Source of the DNA: an uncultured Clostridium sp.
GTDB taxonomy: Bacteria > Bacillota > Clostridia > Lachnospirales > Lachnospiraceae
Length of the DNA: 6,543 bases
Reading direction: 5' to 3'
Assembly (NCBI GenBank): GCA_905192625.1
Contig: CAJJLI010000123.1
Span: forward strand, 1 to 6,543
Part shown: positions 1 to 6,543 of the stretch, piece after piece
Layout of the letters: every line of letters starts with the position of its first letter
How positions within the stretch are numbered: position 1 is the stretch's first letter
The notes under the pieces: generated by a model
Databases searched by the model: none
Seen by the model: the letters and a program-made list of their open reading frames with translations, nothing else
Told to the model about the DNA's origin: nothing
Made by a program: the position numbers and the translations under genes

Positions 1-79
1 CTCTTCCATAAACACATATGGAGATATATTATCAATACAATAAGAATACGGCGTTAAAACAATGCTGAATTTAATAGAA

Positions 80-109
80 AATACAATAGAGTAAATGAAA
101 AGTTATAAT
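80..109 (+). promoter_or_regulatory. candidate sigma-A promoter for the gltBD leader
   Basis: A perfect -10 hexamer TATAAT lies at 104-109. With an 18-base spacer the best -35 is AATACA at 80-85, which matches the TTGACA consensus at only three positions. There is no TGn extension of the -10 box. If used, transcription would begin near 116, and the attenuator-like hairpins at 212-262 would lie in the 5' leader of the gltB mRNA. AT-rich DNA produces such -10 matches by chance, so this is only a candidate. Confidence 0.35.
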
Positions 110-178
110 TATGAATGAAGTATCAATTAAGTTATAAAGAAGCTGTTTCCATAAAAATGAAATTTTTAGAAAAAATTA

Positions 179-189
179 TTGAATATTAA
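179..189 (+). repeat. upstream copy of an 11-base direct repeat shared with the terminator arm
   Basis: TTGAATATTAA occurs here and again at 230-240, inside the 5' arm and loop of the terminator hairpin. Because of this, the terminator 3' arm (AATATTCAA, 242-250) is perfectly complementary to both copies over nine bases. The upstream copy could therefore compete for the 3' arm in the RNA. The match is visible in the sequence; a regulatory role is inference. Confidence 0.5.
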
Positions 190-211
190 TTTATAGTGTG
201 TTATTATCTCA

Positions 212-233
212 TTACGAACATAGGCGTTCTTGA
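212..233 (+). promoter_or_regulatory. hexaloop hairpin resembling an ANTAR-protein binding site (P2-like)
   Basis: GAAC (216-219) pairs with GTTC (226-229) around the six-base loop ATAGGC (220-225). After one C·T mismatch, three more pairs (212-214 with 231-233, one of them a G·U wobble) extend the stem. The loop has A at position 1 and G at position 4, the signature of the paired hexaloop hairpins recognised by ANTAR-domain antiterminators such as NasR and EutV. The 3' half of this hairpin is also the start of the terminator 5' arm, so the two cannot form together, as expected for antitermination. A matching first hairpin (P1) was not found upstream, which weakens the case. The stem is short and could be chance. 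Confidence 0.45.
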
Positions 234-262
234 ATATTAAAAATATTCAAGGGCGCTTTTTT
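222..262 (+). terminator. intrinsic terminator, probably an attenuator in the gltB leader
   Basis: CTTGAATATT (229-238) pairs perfectly with AATATTCAAG (242-251) around the loop AAA. The stem continues below with two T·G wobbles (227-228 with 252-253) and a GCG/CGC clamp (224-226 with 254-256), then one G·T and one A-T pair. Six T residues follow at 257-262. There is no matching A tract on the 5' side, so it should work on the forward strand only. It lies 234 bases before gltB and on the same strand. It could simply end an upstream transcript, but its overlap with the hexaloop hairpin at 212-233 favours regulated read-through into gltBD. Confidence 0.8.
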
Positions 263-289
263 CGTTTATTAGATAGAGAATTGGGCTGA

Positions 290-367
290 ATTTCCTGTTA
301 ATACACAAAATTTTTTAAAACAGATGGGAAACAGGAAGTAAATTAACTAAAAGTAAGAACTTTCTGT
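290..367 (+). promoter_or_regulatory. pair of mutually exclusive stem-loops in the gltB leader
   Basis: TTCCTGTT (292-299) pairs perfectly with AACAGGAA (330-337), with an A-T and a T·G pair extending it outward (290-291 with 338-339). The same 3' segment, ACAGGAAG (331-338), can instead pair with CTTTCTGT (360-367) through seven Watson-Crick pairs and one G·U wobble. Both structures cannot form at once. No T tract follows the second stem, so it is not a terminator. The pairing is seen directly; a switching function is speculative in such AT-rich DNA. Confidence 0.3.
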
Positions 368-434
368 CCAAAACTTTATTCTGTTATTGAGAATACATAA
401 GTAAGAAGTTAGTGTATAAAATTAGCTAAGTAAG
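351..434 (+). repeat. three copies of AAGTAAG
   Basis: AAGTAAG occurs at 351-357, 399-405 and 428-434; the first and second are longer matches (AAGTAAGAA), and the third continues as TAAGTAAGTAA. Spacing is irregular (48 and 29 bases), so the copies do not sit on one face of the helix. They may be low-complexity similarity rather than a binding site. Confidence 0.3.
392..420 (+). promoter_or_regulatory. weak alternative promoter close to gltB
   Basis: TATAAA at 415-420 could serve as a -10 box, with AATACA at 392-397 as a -35 at the preferred 17-base spacing; only the last three bases of the -35 match consensus. Transcription would begin near 427, downstream of the terminator, and would bypass attenuation. 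The match is weak. Confidence 0.2.
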
Positions 435-482
435 TAAAAAAAGTGGGAGATTCATTTCGACTTTTTAATTAGATGAAAAGAA

Positions 483-487
483 AGAGG
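483..487 (+). promoter_or_regulatory. Shine-Dalgarno site of gltB
   Basis: AGAGG lies eight bases before the ATG at 496, good spacing for a Firmicute. It decides the start: the next in-frame ATG, at 508 (Met5), has no purine-rich site at a suitable distance. Confidence 0.7.
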
Positions 488-495
488 TTGGGGCG

Positions 496-3400
496 ATGAG
501 AAATAGAATGGAAGAAGGGATACGAAAAGCATACGGTTTGTATGACCCTAAGTTTGAACATGATAATTGTGGCATTGGTGCTATTGTTAATATCAAAGGC
601 AAGAAAACCCATGAAACAGTTGCAAATGCGTTACATATAGTAGAGAACTTAGAGCATCGCGCAGGAAAAGACGCAGAAGGAAAAACGGGAGATGGCGTTG
701 GAATACTGCTTCAAATATCTCATAAGTTCTTTAAGAAAGCGACCCAATCACTTGACTTTGAGATAGGGGATGAAAGAGAGTATGGAATCGGGATGTTTTT
801 CTTTCCTCAAGATGATTTATGCAGAAATCAAGCAAAAAAAATGTTTGAAATTATTGTGAAAAAAGAAGGTCTTGAATTTTTAGGGTGGAGAGATGTACCA
901 ATACACCCGGAAACCCTTGGGCAAAAGGCGATTGCATGTATGCCACGCATTGTGCAAGGCTTTGTTAAAAAGCCTCGCTGTATTAAAAAAGGGATAGAAT
1001 TTGATCGAAAGTTATATGTTACTAGAAGAGTATTTGAACAGAGCAATGACAACACCTATGTGGTTTCACTTAGCAGCAGAACGATTGTGTATAAGGGAAT
1101 GTTCTTGGTAAATCAACTTCGATGCTTTTTTGAGGACTTACAATCGCAGGAGTATGAATCTGCTATTGCAATTGTGCATTCAAGATTTAGTACCAATACG
1201 AATCCGAGTTGGCAAAGGGCACATCCGAATCGTTTTATTGTTCATAATGGGGAGATTAATACAATACGTGGAAACGCAGATAAAATGTTGGCACGTGAAG
1301 AAACGATGGAATCAAAGTATCTATCCAGTGAATTTCATAAAATCCTGCCAGTGGTAAATACCGAGGGCTCTGATTCTGCAATGCTTGATAACACTTTGGA
1401 GTTTTTAGTAATGAGTGGTATGGATTTGCCGATGGCTGTTATGATAACAATTCCAGAGCCATGGGCAAATGATGTGAGTATTAGTGAAGTAAAACATGAC
1501 TTTTATCAATACTATGCCACAATGATGGAACCTTGGGATGGTCCTGCATCTATTTTATTTAGTGATGGTGATCTTATGGGGGCAGTACTAGACCGCAATG
1601 GATTACGCCCTTCTAGATATTATATCACTAGCGATGATCAACTCATTCTTTCCTCGGAGGTTGGTGTTTTAGAAATTCCGCCTGAAAAAATCATAAAAAA
1701 AGAACGACTTCGACCGGGTAAAATGCTGCTTGTTGATACGGTAAAAGGTTGTTTAATTGATGACGATACATTAAAAAATAGATATGCAACGAATCAGCCT
1801 TACGGCGAGTGGCTTTATAAGAATCTAGTTAAATTAAAAGAACTACCGATTCCAAATCAAAGAATTATTGAATATAGCAAAGAAGAACAATCAAGATTAC
1901 AAAAGGCATTTGGATATACCTATGAGGATGTTAAGACATCAATCCTTCCTATGGCTATGAGTGGTCAAGAGCAAGTAAATGCGATGGGAGCAGACAATTC
2001 ATTACCGGTACTTTCAAAAACAAAGCCCACTCTTTTTACTTACTTTCGACAACTATTTGCACAAGTAACAAATCCACCAATTGATGCGATACGGGAAGAA
2101 ATCGTGACTAGCACAAGTGTATATATCGGAGAAGATGGAAATCTATTAGAAGAGAAGTCAGAAAATTGTAAGGTGTTAAAAATAAATAATCCGATATTAA
2201 CCAATACCGATTTATTAAAGATAAAAAACATGAAAGTGTCTGGTTTTAAAGTGGTCGTACTACCGATTACATATTATAAAAATACATCGTTAGAAAAGGC
2301 GATTGACCACTTGTTTATTGATGCTGACCGTGCCTATAAAGAGGGAGCGAATGTATTAATTCTATCGGACCGTGGCGTGGATGAAAATCATGTTGCAATA
2401 CCTTCTTTATTAGCAGTTTCAGCATTGCAGCAGCATTTGGTTAAGACCAAAAAAAGAACACGGGTTGCCATGATTTTAGAAAGCGCAGAACCAAGAGAGG
2501 TACATCATTTTGCTACGTTATTAGGTTATGGAGCTTGTGCAGTCAATCCATATCTTGCACAAGAGTGCATTCGGCAGTTAATTAATGAACATATGCTAGA
2601 CAAAGATTATTATGCAGCAGTCGATGATTATAATAATGCAGTATTGCATGGTATTGTTAAAATAGCATCGAAAATGGGAATATCAACGATTCAGTCTTAT
2701 CAAGGATCTAAAATATTTGAGGCAATCGGAATCAGTTTGGACGTGATTAATAAATACTTTCCAGATACCGTTAGTCGCATTGGTGGAATTACGTTGAAAG
2801 ATATTGAAAAGCAAGTTGACGAACTCCATACCAAAGCCTTTGATCCACTGGGCTTAAATGTTGATTTAACGCTAGATAGTTCTGGCAGTCATAAATTCCG
2901 TAGTGGCGAAGAAGAACATTTATATAATCCGAAAACGATACATTTATTACAATTGGCTACGAGAACAGGCAACTATGATGTGTTCAAACAATATTCTGCT
3001 GAAATCACAAAAGAAGAGGAAGGAATTAATTTAAGGGGCTTGCTGGATTTTAAGTATCCAAAGAACGGTATTTTAATTGACGAGGTAGAGAGTGTAGATT
3101 CCATTGTAAAGCGTTTTAAAACAGGTGCGATGTCCTATGGATCTATTTCACAGGAGGCACATGAAACACTAGCAATTGCAATGAATCGTCTTGGAGGAAA
3201 ATCAAACTCTGGCGAAGGCGGTGAGAGCGCAGAGCGATTAACACTTGGAAAGGACGGTAAGAATCGTTGTTCTGCAATTAAGCAAGTAGCTTCTGGTAGA
3301 TTCGGGGTAACAAGTAGATATCTAGTAAGTGCAAAAGAAATTCAAATAAAGATGGCACAGGGTGCAAAGCCTGGTGAAGGGGGACAATTGCCAGCGGGAA

Positions 3401-5130
3401 AAGTTTATCCTTGGATTGCAAAAACTAGACATTCCACTCCTGGGGTGGGTTTAATCTCACCACCTCCACATCATGATATTTATTCCATTGAAGATTTATC
3501 GCAATTAATTTACGATTTAAAGAACGCGAATAAAGATGCAAGAATTTCGGTTAAATTAGTTTCTGAAGCAGGTGTTGGTACGGTAGCGGCAGGTGTAGCA
3601 AAAGCTGGAGCGGGCGTAATCCTAATCTCTGGTTATGACGGCGGAACTGGTGCTGCCCCTCGTAATTCCATATACAATGCAGGATTGCCATGGGAACTTG
3701 GGTTAGCAGAAACACATCAGAATTTAATTGCAAACGAGTTGCGTTCAAAGGTAGTTCTTGAGACAGATGGAAAGTTAATGACAGGTCGTGATGTCTTAGT
3801 GGCTGCTTTGTTAGGGGCAGAAGAATTTGGGTTTGCAACGGCACCCTTGGTTAGTATGGGGTGTGTTATGATGAGGGTTTGCCACCTAGACACTTGCCCG
3901 GTTGGTATCGCTACTCAGAATCCAGAGTTACGGAAGAATTTTAAAGGAAAGCCAGAATATGTTGAGAATTTTATGCGTTTTATAGCTTCTGAGCTACGTG
4001 AATATATGGCAAAGTTAGGTATTAAAACAATAAATGAGTTAATAGGACGGACGGATTTATTAAAGGCAAAAGAGTATTTGGTAAACAGTGAAGGCTTGGA
4101 TTTTAAGTCCTCGATCTCGGGAGATGGGAATAAGCATGACTATGTAGAAGAAAATTTATATAAAATTGATTTATCCAATATTATAAGAAATCCATATATA
4201 AAAAATGTTAAAGATTCTGAGAAAAATTCCCATTGTTTTGATCCAAAGCAAGCGTATGATTTTAAGCTCGATATGACGATTGATGATAAGGTACTTCTTA
4301 AAAAGTTAAAAAATGCAATGGAAAAGGGAATTCCTAAGATAATTGAAGTAAATGTTAGTAATGTTGATCGCACCTTTGGAACAATTTTGGGCTCCGAAAT
4401 TACGAAACTTTTTGGAGATATCTTAGAGGAGGATACCTATAGTATTAAGTGCAAGGGCAGTGGAGGTCAGAGCTTTGGAGCATTTATACCAAAAGGACTG
4501 ACGCTTGAATTGTCTGGTGATAGCAACGATTATTTTGGAAAAGGGTTATCTGGCGGAAAGTTAGTGGTTTACCCTCCAGAAGGAACCATCTTTGTAGCAG
4601 AAGAAAACATCATTATTGGTAATGTGGCACTTTATGGGGCAACGAGTGGGAAGGCCTTTATCAATGGAGTAGCTGGAGAACGTTTTTGTGTACGGAATTC
4701 TGGTGCAATGGCTGTTGTGGAAGGGGTAGGCGATCATGGATGTGAGTATATGACTGGAGGCAGAGTTGTAATTCTTGGATCCACTGGGAAAAATTTTGCA
4801 GCAGGTATGAGTGGTGGAATTGCTTATGTACTTGATGAACATAGTGATTTATATAAAAAGCTGAATAAGTCATTGGTCTTAACAGAGGCAGTTACAGAAA
4901 AATATGATGTAATTGAATTAAAAGCAATGATAACAGAGCATGTTACCTGTACAAATTCAAAAAGAGGAAGAGAAATTTTAGAGCATTTCAAAGAGTATCT
5001 TCCAAAGTTTAAAAAGATTATTCCACATGATTATCGAACCATGCTTCAAACGATTGTTCAAATGGAGGAAAAAGGACTAAGTAGCGAGCAAGCACAAATT
5101 GAAGCTTTTTTTGTGAATAAGGGAAAGTAA
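496..5130 (+). CDS. gltB: glutamate synthase (NAD(P)H) large (alpha) subunit
   Basis: GltB makes glutamate: it hydrolyses glutamine and channels the ammonia to 2-oxoglutarate, using electrons delivered by GltD; it acts in the cytoplasm. At 1544 residues it is close to the usual bacterial length of about 1500. An N-terminal class II glutamine amidotransferase domain spans about 25-430; Cys25 (DNCGIG) is the expected nucleophile after removal of a 24-residue propeptide, and VHSRFSTNTNP (227-237), HNGEIN (250-255) and DRNGLRP (366-372) follow. The central domain is about 470-760 (TNPPID near 525). The FMN synthase domain, about 830-1200, contains GAMSYGS (877-883), SGEGGES (905-911), GEGGQLP (960-966) and SGYDGGTGAAP (1045-1055). 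Cys1123, Cys1129 and Cys1134 (CX5CX4C) bind the 3Fe-4S cluster. LIGRTDLL lies near 1182-1189. The C-terminal GXGXG beta-helix is about 1270-1450. All key residues are present and no frameshift is seen. gltD follows 47 bases later, on the same strand. In Bacillus the equivalent gene is called gltA. Confidence 0.97.
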   Translation: MRNRMEEGIRKAYGLYDPKFEHDNCGIGAIVNIKGKKTHETVANALHIVENLEHRAGKDAEGKTGDGVGILLQISHKFFKKATQSLDFEIGDEREYGIGMFFFPQDDLCRNQAKKMFEIIVKKEGLEFLGWRDVPIHPETLGQKAIACMPRIVQGFVKKPRCIKKGIEFDRKLYVTRRVFEQSNDNTYVVSLSSRTIVYKGMFLVNQLRCFFEDLQSQEYESAIAIVHSRFSTNTNPSWQRAHPNRFIVHNGEINTIRGNADKMLAREETMESKYLSSEFHKILPVVNTEGSDSAMLDNTLEFLVMSGMDLPMAVMITIPEPWANDVSISEVKHDFYQYYATMMEPWDGPASILFSDGDLMGAVLDRNGLRPSRYYITSDDQLILSSEVGVLEIPPEKIIKKERLRPGKMLLVDTVKGCLIDDDTLKNRYATNQPYGEWLYKNLVKLKELPIPNQRIIEYSKEEQSRLQKAFGYTYEDVKTSILPMAMSGQEQVNAMGADNSLPVLSKTKPTLFTYFRQLFAQVTNPPIDAIREEIVTSTSVYIGEDGNLLEEKSENCKVLKINNPILTNTDLLKIKNMKVSGFKVVVLPITYYKNTSLEKAIDHLFIDADRAYKEGANVLILSDRGVDENHVAIPSLLAVSALQQHLVKTKKRTRVAMILESAEPREVHHFATLLGYGACAVNPYLAQECIRQLINEHMLDKDYYAAVDDYNNAVLHGIVKIASKMGISTIQSYQGSKIFEAIGISLDVINKYFPDTVSRIGGITLKDIEKQVDELHTKAFDPLGLNVDLTLDSSGSHKFRSGEEEHLYNPKTIHLLQLATRTGNYDVFKQYSAEITKEEEGINLRGLLDFKYPKNGILIDEVESVDSIVKRFKTGAMSYGSISQEAHETLAIAMNRLGGKSNSGEGGESAERLTLGKDGKNRCSAIKQVASGRFGVTSRYLVSAKEIQIKMAQGAKPGEGGQLPAGKVYPWIAKTRHSTPGVGLISPPPHHDIYSIEDLSQLIYDLKNANKDARISVKLVSEAGVGTVAAGVAKAGAGVILISGYDGGTGAAPRNSIYNAGLPWELGLAETHQNLIANELRSKVVLETDGKLMTGRDVLVAALLGAEEFGFATAPLVSMGCVMMRVCHLDTCPVGIATQNPELRKNFKGKPEYVENFMRFIASELREYMAKLGIKTINELIGRTDLLKAKEYLVNSEGLDFKSSISGDGNKHDYVEENLYKIDLSNIIRNPYIKNVKDSEKNSHCFDPKQAYDFKLDMTIDDKVLLKKLKNAMEKGIPKIIEVNVSNVDRTFGTILGSEITKLFGDILEEDTYSIKCKGSGGQSFGAFIPKGLTLELSGDSNDYFGKGLSGGKLVVYPPEGTIFVAEENIIIGNVALYGATSGKAFINGVAGERFCVRNSGAMAVVEGVGDHGCEYMTGGRVVILGSTGKNFAAGMSGGIAYVLDEHSDLYKKLNKSLVLTEAVTEKYDVIELKAMITEHVTCTNSKRGREILEHFKEYLPKFKKIIPHDYRTMLQTIVQMEEKGLSSEQAQIEAFFVNKGK

Positions 5131-5165
5131 TTGCGTTTGGGTATGTTTCGTAATTTAATCATGGA

Positions 5166-5172
5166 AAGGAGA
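5166..5172 (+). promoter_or_regulatory. strong Shine-Dalgarno site of gltD
   Basis: AAGGAGA ends five bases before the ATG at 5178 and is nearly a full complement of the 16S rRNA tail. It fixes the gltD start and suggests efficient independent initiation. The 47-base gap after gltB contains no terminator hairpin, so the two genes are probably co-transcribed. Confidence 0.85.
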
Positions 5173-5177
5173 TCCGT

Positions 5178-6543
5178 ATGGGTAAGCCGACAGGGTTTGT
5201 CGATTTTAGCAGGAAAGAGAGTTGTGTAACTTCTCCAAAGAATCGTATTTATAATTTTAAAGAATTTCATGGGCATCTAAATTTAGAAGAGAGGAAATGC
5301 CAAGGGGCTAGGTGTATGGATTGTGGTGTTCCGTTTTGTCAATCTGGAATGATGATTGGCGGGATGACTTCGGGGTGTCCTCTGAATAACTTAATACCAG
5401 AATGGAATGACTTAATATACAGTGAAAACATGAATGCAGCACTAAACCGTTTACTAAAAACCAACAATTTTCCTGAGTTTACTGGAAGAGTTTGTCCTGC
5501 GCCTTGTGAAGCTGCATGTACGTGTAACATTAACACAGAGCCAGTAACAATTAAGGAGAATGAACTTGGGATCATCGAATATGCATACGAGCAAGGCTAT
5601 ATCAAAGCAAATCCACCAAAGGTTCGAACTGGAAAGCATATAGCAATTATTGGTTCGGGACCTTCTGGTCTTGCTGCGGCAGATCAATTAAATAAAAGGG
5701 GCCATACGGTTACGGTTTATGAGAGAAACGATCGGATTGGTGGTTTATTAATGTATGGTATACCTAATATGAAGTTAGAAAAGCAGGTCATTGATCGTAG
5801 GGTTACTATTATGGAACAAGAAGGTATTACCTTTGTCACGGGTGCAAATATTGGTAAGAATATAAAGGCAGAACAAATATTAAAGGAACACGATGCGGTT
5901 ATTTTAGCCTGTGGGGCATCGTCACCAAGGGACCTTAATGTACCAGGTAGAGATACCAAGGGAATATACTTTGCTGTGGATTTTCTATCAAAAGTAACGA
6001 AAAGCTTATTGGATTCAAACTTAACGAATCAAGAGTTTGTTGCAGTGAAAGGGAAGAATGTTGTTGTAGTTGGTGGAGGGGATACCGGGAATGATTGTAT
6101 TGGCACAGCAATTCGACTAGGTGCAAAATCAGTGGTTCAGTTAGAAATGATGCCAAAACCACCTAAGAAAAGAGCTGAAAATAATCCATGGCCAGAGTGG
6201 CCGAAAGTTCATAAAACGGATTACGGTCAGGAAGAGGCTATTGCTGTTTTTGGCAATGATCCTAGATTGTATCAAACAACGGTGAAAGAATTTTTGAAAG
6301 ATAAAGATGGAAATGTAGTTAAGGTAAAAACAGTAAAGTTAGAGAGTAGAAAAGATGAAAACACAGGTAGGGTGTTAATGGTTGAGCTAGAGAATAGTGA
6401 AGCTTTGCTCGATGCAGATCTTGTGTTAATTGCAGCAGGTTTTTTAGGAAGCGAGAAGTACATTGTAGAGGAATTTGGAGTAGAAGTGGATGAAAGAACC
6501 AATGTTAAAACGGTAAATGGTGGGTATGCTACCTCTTTAAAAA
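5178..6543 (+). CDS. gltD: glutamate synthase (NAD(P)H) small (beta) subunit, 3' end outside window
   Basis: GltD is the electron-input subunit: it oxidises NAD(P)H at an FAD site and passes electrons through 4Fe-4S clusters to the FMN of GltB. Reading from the ATG gives 455 uninterrupted codons to the window edge; members of this family are about 490 residues, so roughly 35-40 are missing. An N-terminal ferredoxin-like domain carries Cys46, Cys49, Cys54 and Cys67 (CX2CX4CX12C) and a second group Cys106, Cys110, Cys114 (VCPAPCEAAC). The FAD-binding Rossmann motif is GSGPSG (159-164), followed by ERNDRIGGLLMYGIP (182-196), typical of GltD. The NAD(P)H-binding motif is VVVVGGGDTGND (295-306). 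The last residues seen (GYATSLK) lie just before the expected final FAD-contact segment of the AAGD-RRGQSLV type, which is out of view. The CX12C spacing is that of Firmicute GltD proteins; the E. coli protein has a shorter loop. Related beta-like subunits exist in other oxidoreductases, but the adjacent gltB makes GltD the clear call. Confidence 0.96.
   Translation, partial: MGKPTGFVDFSRKESCVTSPKNRIYNFKEFHGHLNLEERKCQGARCMDCGVPFCQSGMMIGGMTSGCPLNNLIPEWNDLIYSENMNAALNRLLKTNNFPEFTGRVCPAPCEAACTCNINTEPVTIKENELGIIEYAYEQGYIKANPPKVRTGKHIAIIGSGPSGLAAADQLNKRGHTVTVYERNDRIGGLLMYGIPNMKLEKQVIDRRVTIMEQEGITFVTGANIGKNIKAEQILKEHDAVILACGASSPRDLNVPGRDTKGIYFAVDFLSKVTKSLLDSNLTNQEFVAVKGKNVVVVGGGDTGNDCIGTAIRLGAKSVVQLEMMPKPPKKRAENNPWPEWPKVHKTDYGQEEAIAVFGNDPRLYQTTVKEFLKDKDGNVVKVKTVKLESRKDENTGRVLMVELENSEALLDADLVLIAAGFLGSEKYIVEEFGVEVDERTNVKTVNGGYATSLK

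Larger units (their letters stand above)
1..211. other. AT-rich intergenic region without a recognisable gene
   Basis: No frame here gives a convincing protein. Two forward frames are open from the left edge but stop almost at once (TAA at 55-57 in one, TAA at 41-43 in another), so the tail of an upstream gene could end here, but the 13-18 codons are too few to recognise. A small imperfect hairpin lies at 49-67 (CGGCGTT / AATGCTG around a five-base loop AAAAC). It has no T tract after it, so it is not a typical terminator. A-rich and T-rich blocks at 152-177 can form several weak hairpins. The segment 179-189 repeats a piece of the terminator downstream (see the repeat entries). Confidence 0.6.
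263..495 (+). other. non-coding leader between terminator and gltB
   Basis: This 233-base stretch has no ORF with a credible ribosome binding site. It contains a stem of 8-10 base pairs closing a 30-base loop (TTCCTGTT at 292-299 with AACAGGAA at 330-337), an alternative pairing of the same 3' arm further downstream, three copies of AAGTAAG, and the gltB Shine-Dalgarno site at its end. No known riboswitch class was recognised. If transcription starts upstream of the terminator, this is all part of a long 5' untranslated region; if a promoter at 392-420 is used, much of it is upstream DNA instead. Confidence 0.5.

Noticed and set aside
1..9. Reverse complement of the left edge reads ATGGAAGAG, possibly the start of a divergent gene.
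   Set aside because: Only three codons are visible, and no Shine-Dalgarno sequence precedes it on the reverse strand.
49..67. Hairpin CGGCGTT / AATGCTG as a terminator or as the missing first ANTAR hairpin.
   Set aside because: It has no T tract, its loop is five bases (AAAAC) without the A1/G4 pattern, and it lies upstream of the candidate -10 box.
473..499. Eight-codon ORF (MKRKRLGR) whose TGA overlaps the gltB ATG as ATGA, suggesting a translationally coupled leader peptide.
   Set aside because: No Shine-Dalgarno site lies at a suitable distance; the nearest purine-rich run (445-450) is 22 bases away. The peptide is made largely from the gltB Shine-Dalgarno region itself, so it is probably coincidental.
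1130..1357. Forward ORF of 75 codons in another frame within gltB.
   Set aside because: It overlaps the conserved amidotransferase motifs (VHSRFSTNTNP, HNGEIN) of the true frame and has no independent evidence for translation.
3551..3844. Reverse-strand ORF of 97 codons inside gltB.
   Set aside because: It lies fully within the conserved FMN synthase domain of gltB, has a low-complexity Leu/Gln/His-rich translation, and is a shadow of the true frame. The other reverse-strand ORFs inside gltB and gltD were rejected for the same reason.
3859..3900. Possible variation in the GltB iron-sulfur motif and in the SGYDGGTGAAP segment nearby.
   Set aside because: CX5CX4C is the standard 3Fe-4S spacing, and tyrosine in GYDGGTG is also found in E. 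coli GltB, so both are ordinary.

Overview
The window holds a gltB–gltD operon, the two subunits of bacterial glutamate synthase (GOGAT), preceded by about 495 bases of AT-rich non-coding DNA. The sequence is low in G+C, has Gram-positive style purine-rich ribosome binding sites, and encodes a GltD with the long CX2CX4CX12C cluster spacing typical of Firmicutes. Together these suggest an anaerobic Firmicute of the class Clostridia, possibly Lachnospiraceae-like. That placement is inference from composition and protein style, not from a marker gene.

Layout. Bases 1-211 show no convincing gene; a weak promoter with a perfect TATAAT at 104-109 lies here. Bases 212-262 hold a strong intrinsic terminator hairpin with a T tract. 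Its 5' arm overlaps a small hairpin with the hexaloop AUAGGC. A six-base loop with A at position 1 and G at position 4 is the known signature of RNAs bound by ANTAR-domain antiterminators, which often control nitrogen genes in Clostridia. Bases 263-495 are a non-coding leader with a second region of mutually exclusive base pairing (290-367). gltB (496-5130) is complete, with 1544 codons. After a 47-base gap and a strong Shine-Dalgarno site, gltD starts at 5178 and runs off the right edge, so only its first 455 residues are present.

How it works together. GltB removes ammonia from glutamine at an N-terminal amidotransferase site and passes it to an FMN/3Fe-4S synthase site, where it combines with 2-oxoglutarate. 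GltD supplies the electrons from NAD(P)H through FAD and 4Fe-4S clusters. With glutamine synthetase this forms the GS-GOGAT route of ammonia assimilation. The two genes look ordinary and intact. The interesting part of the window is the leader, which looks like a transcription attenuator tying expression to nitrogen status.
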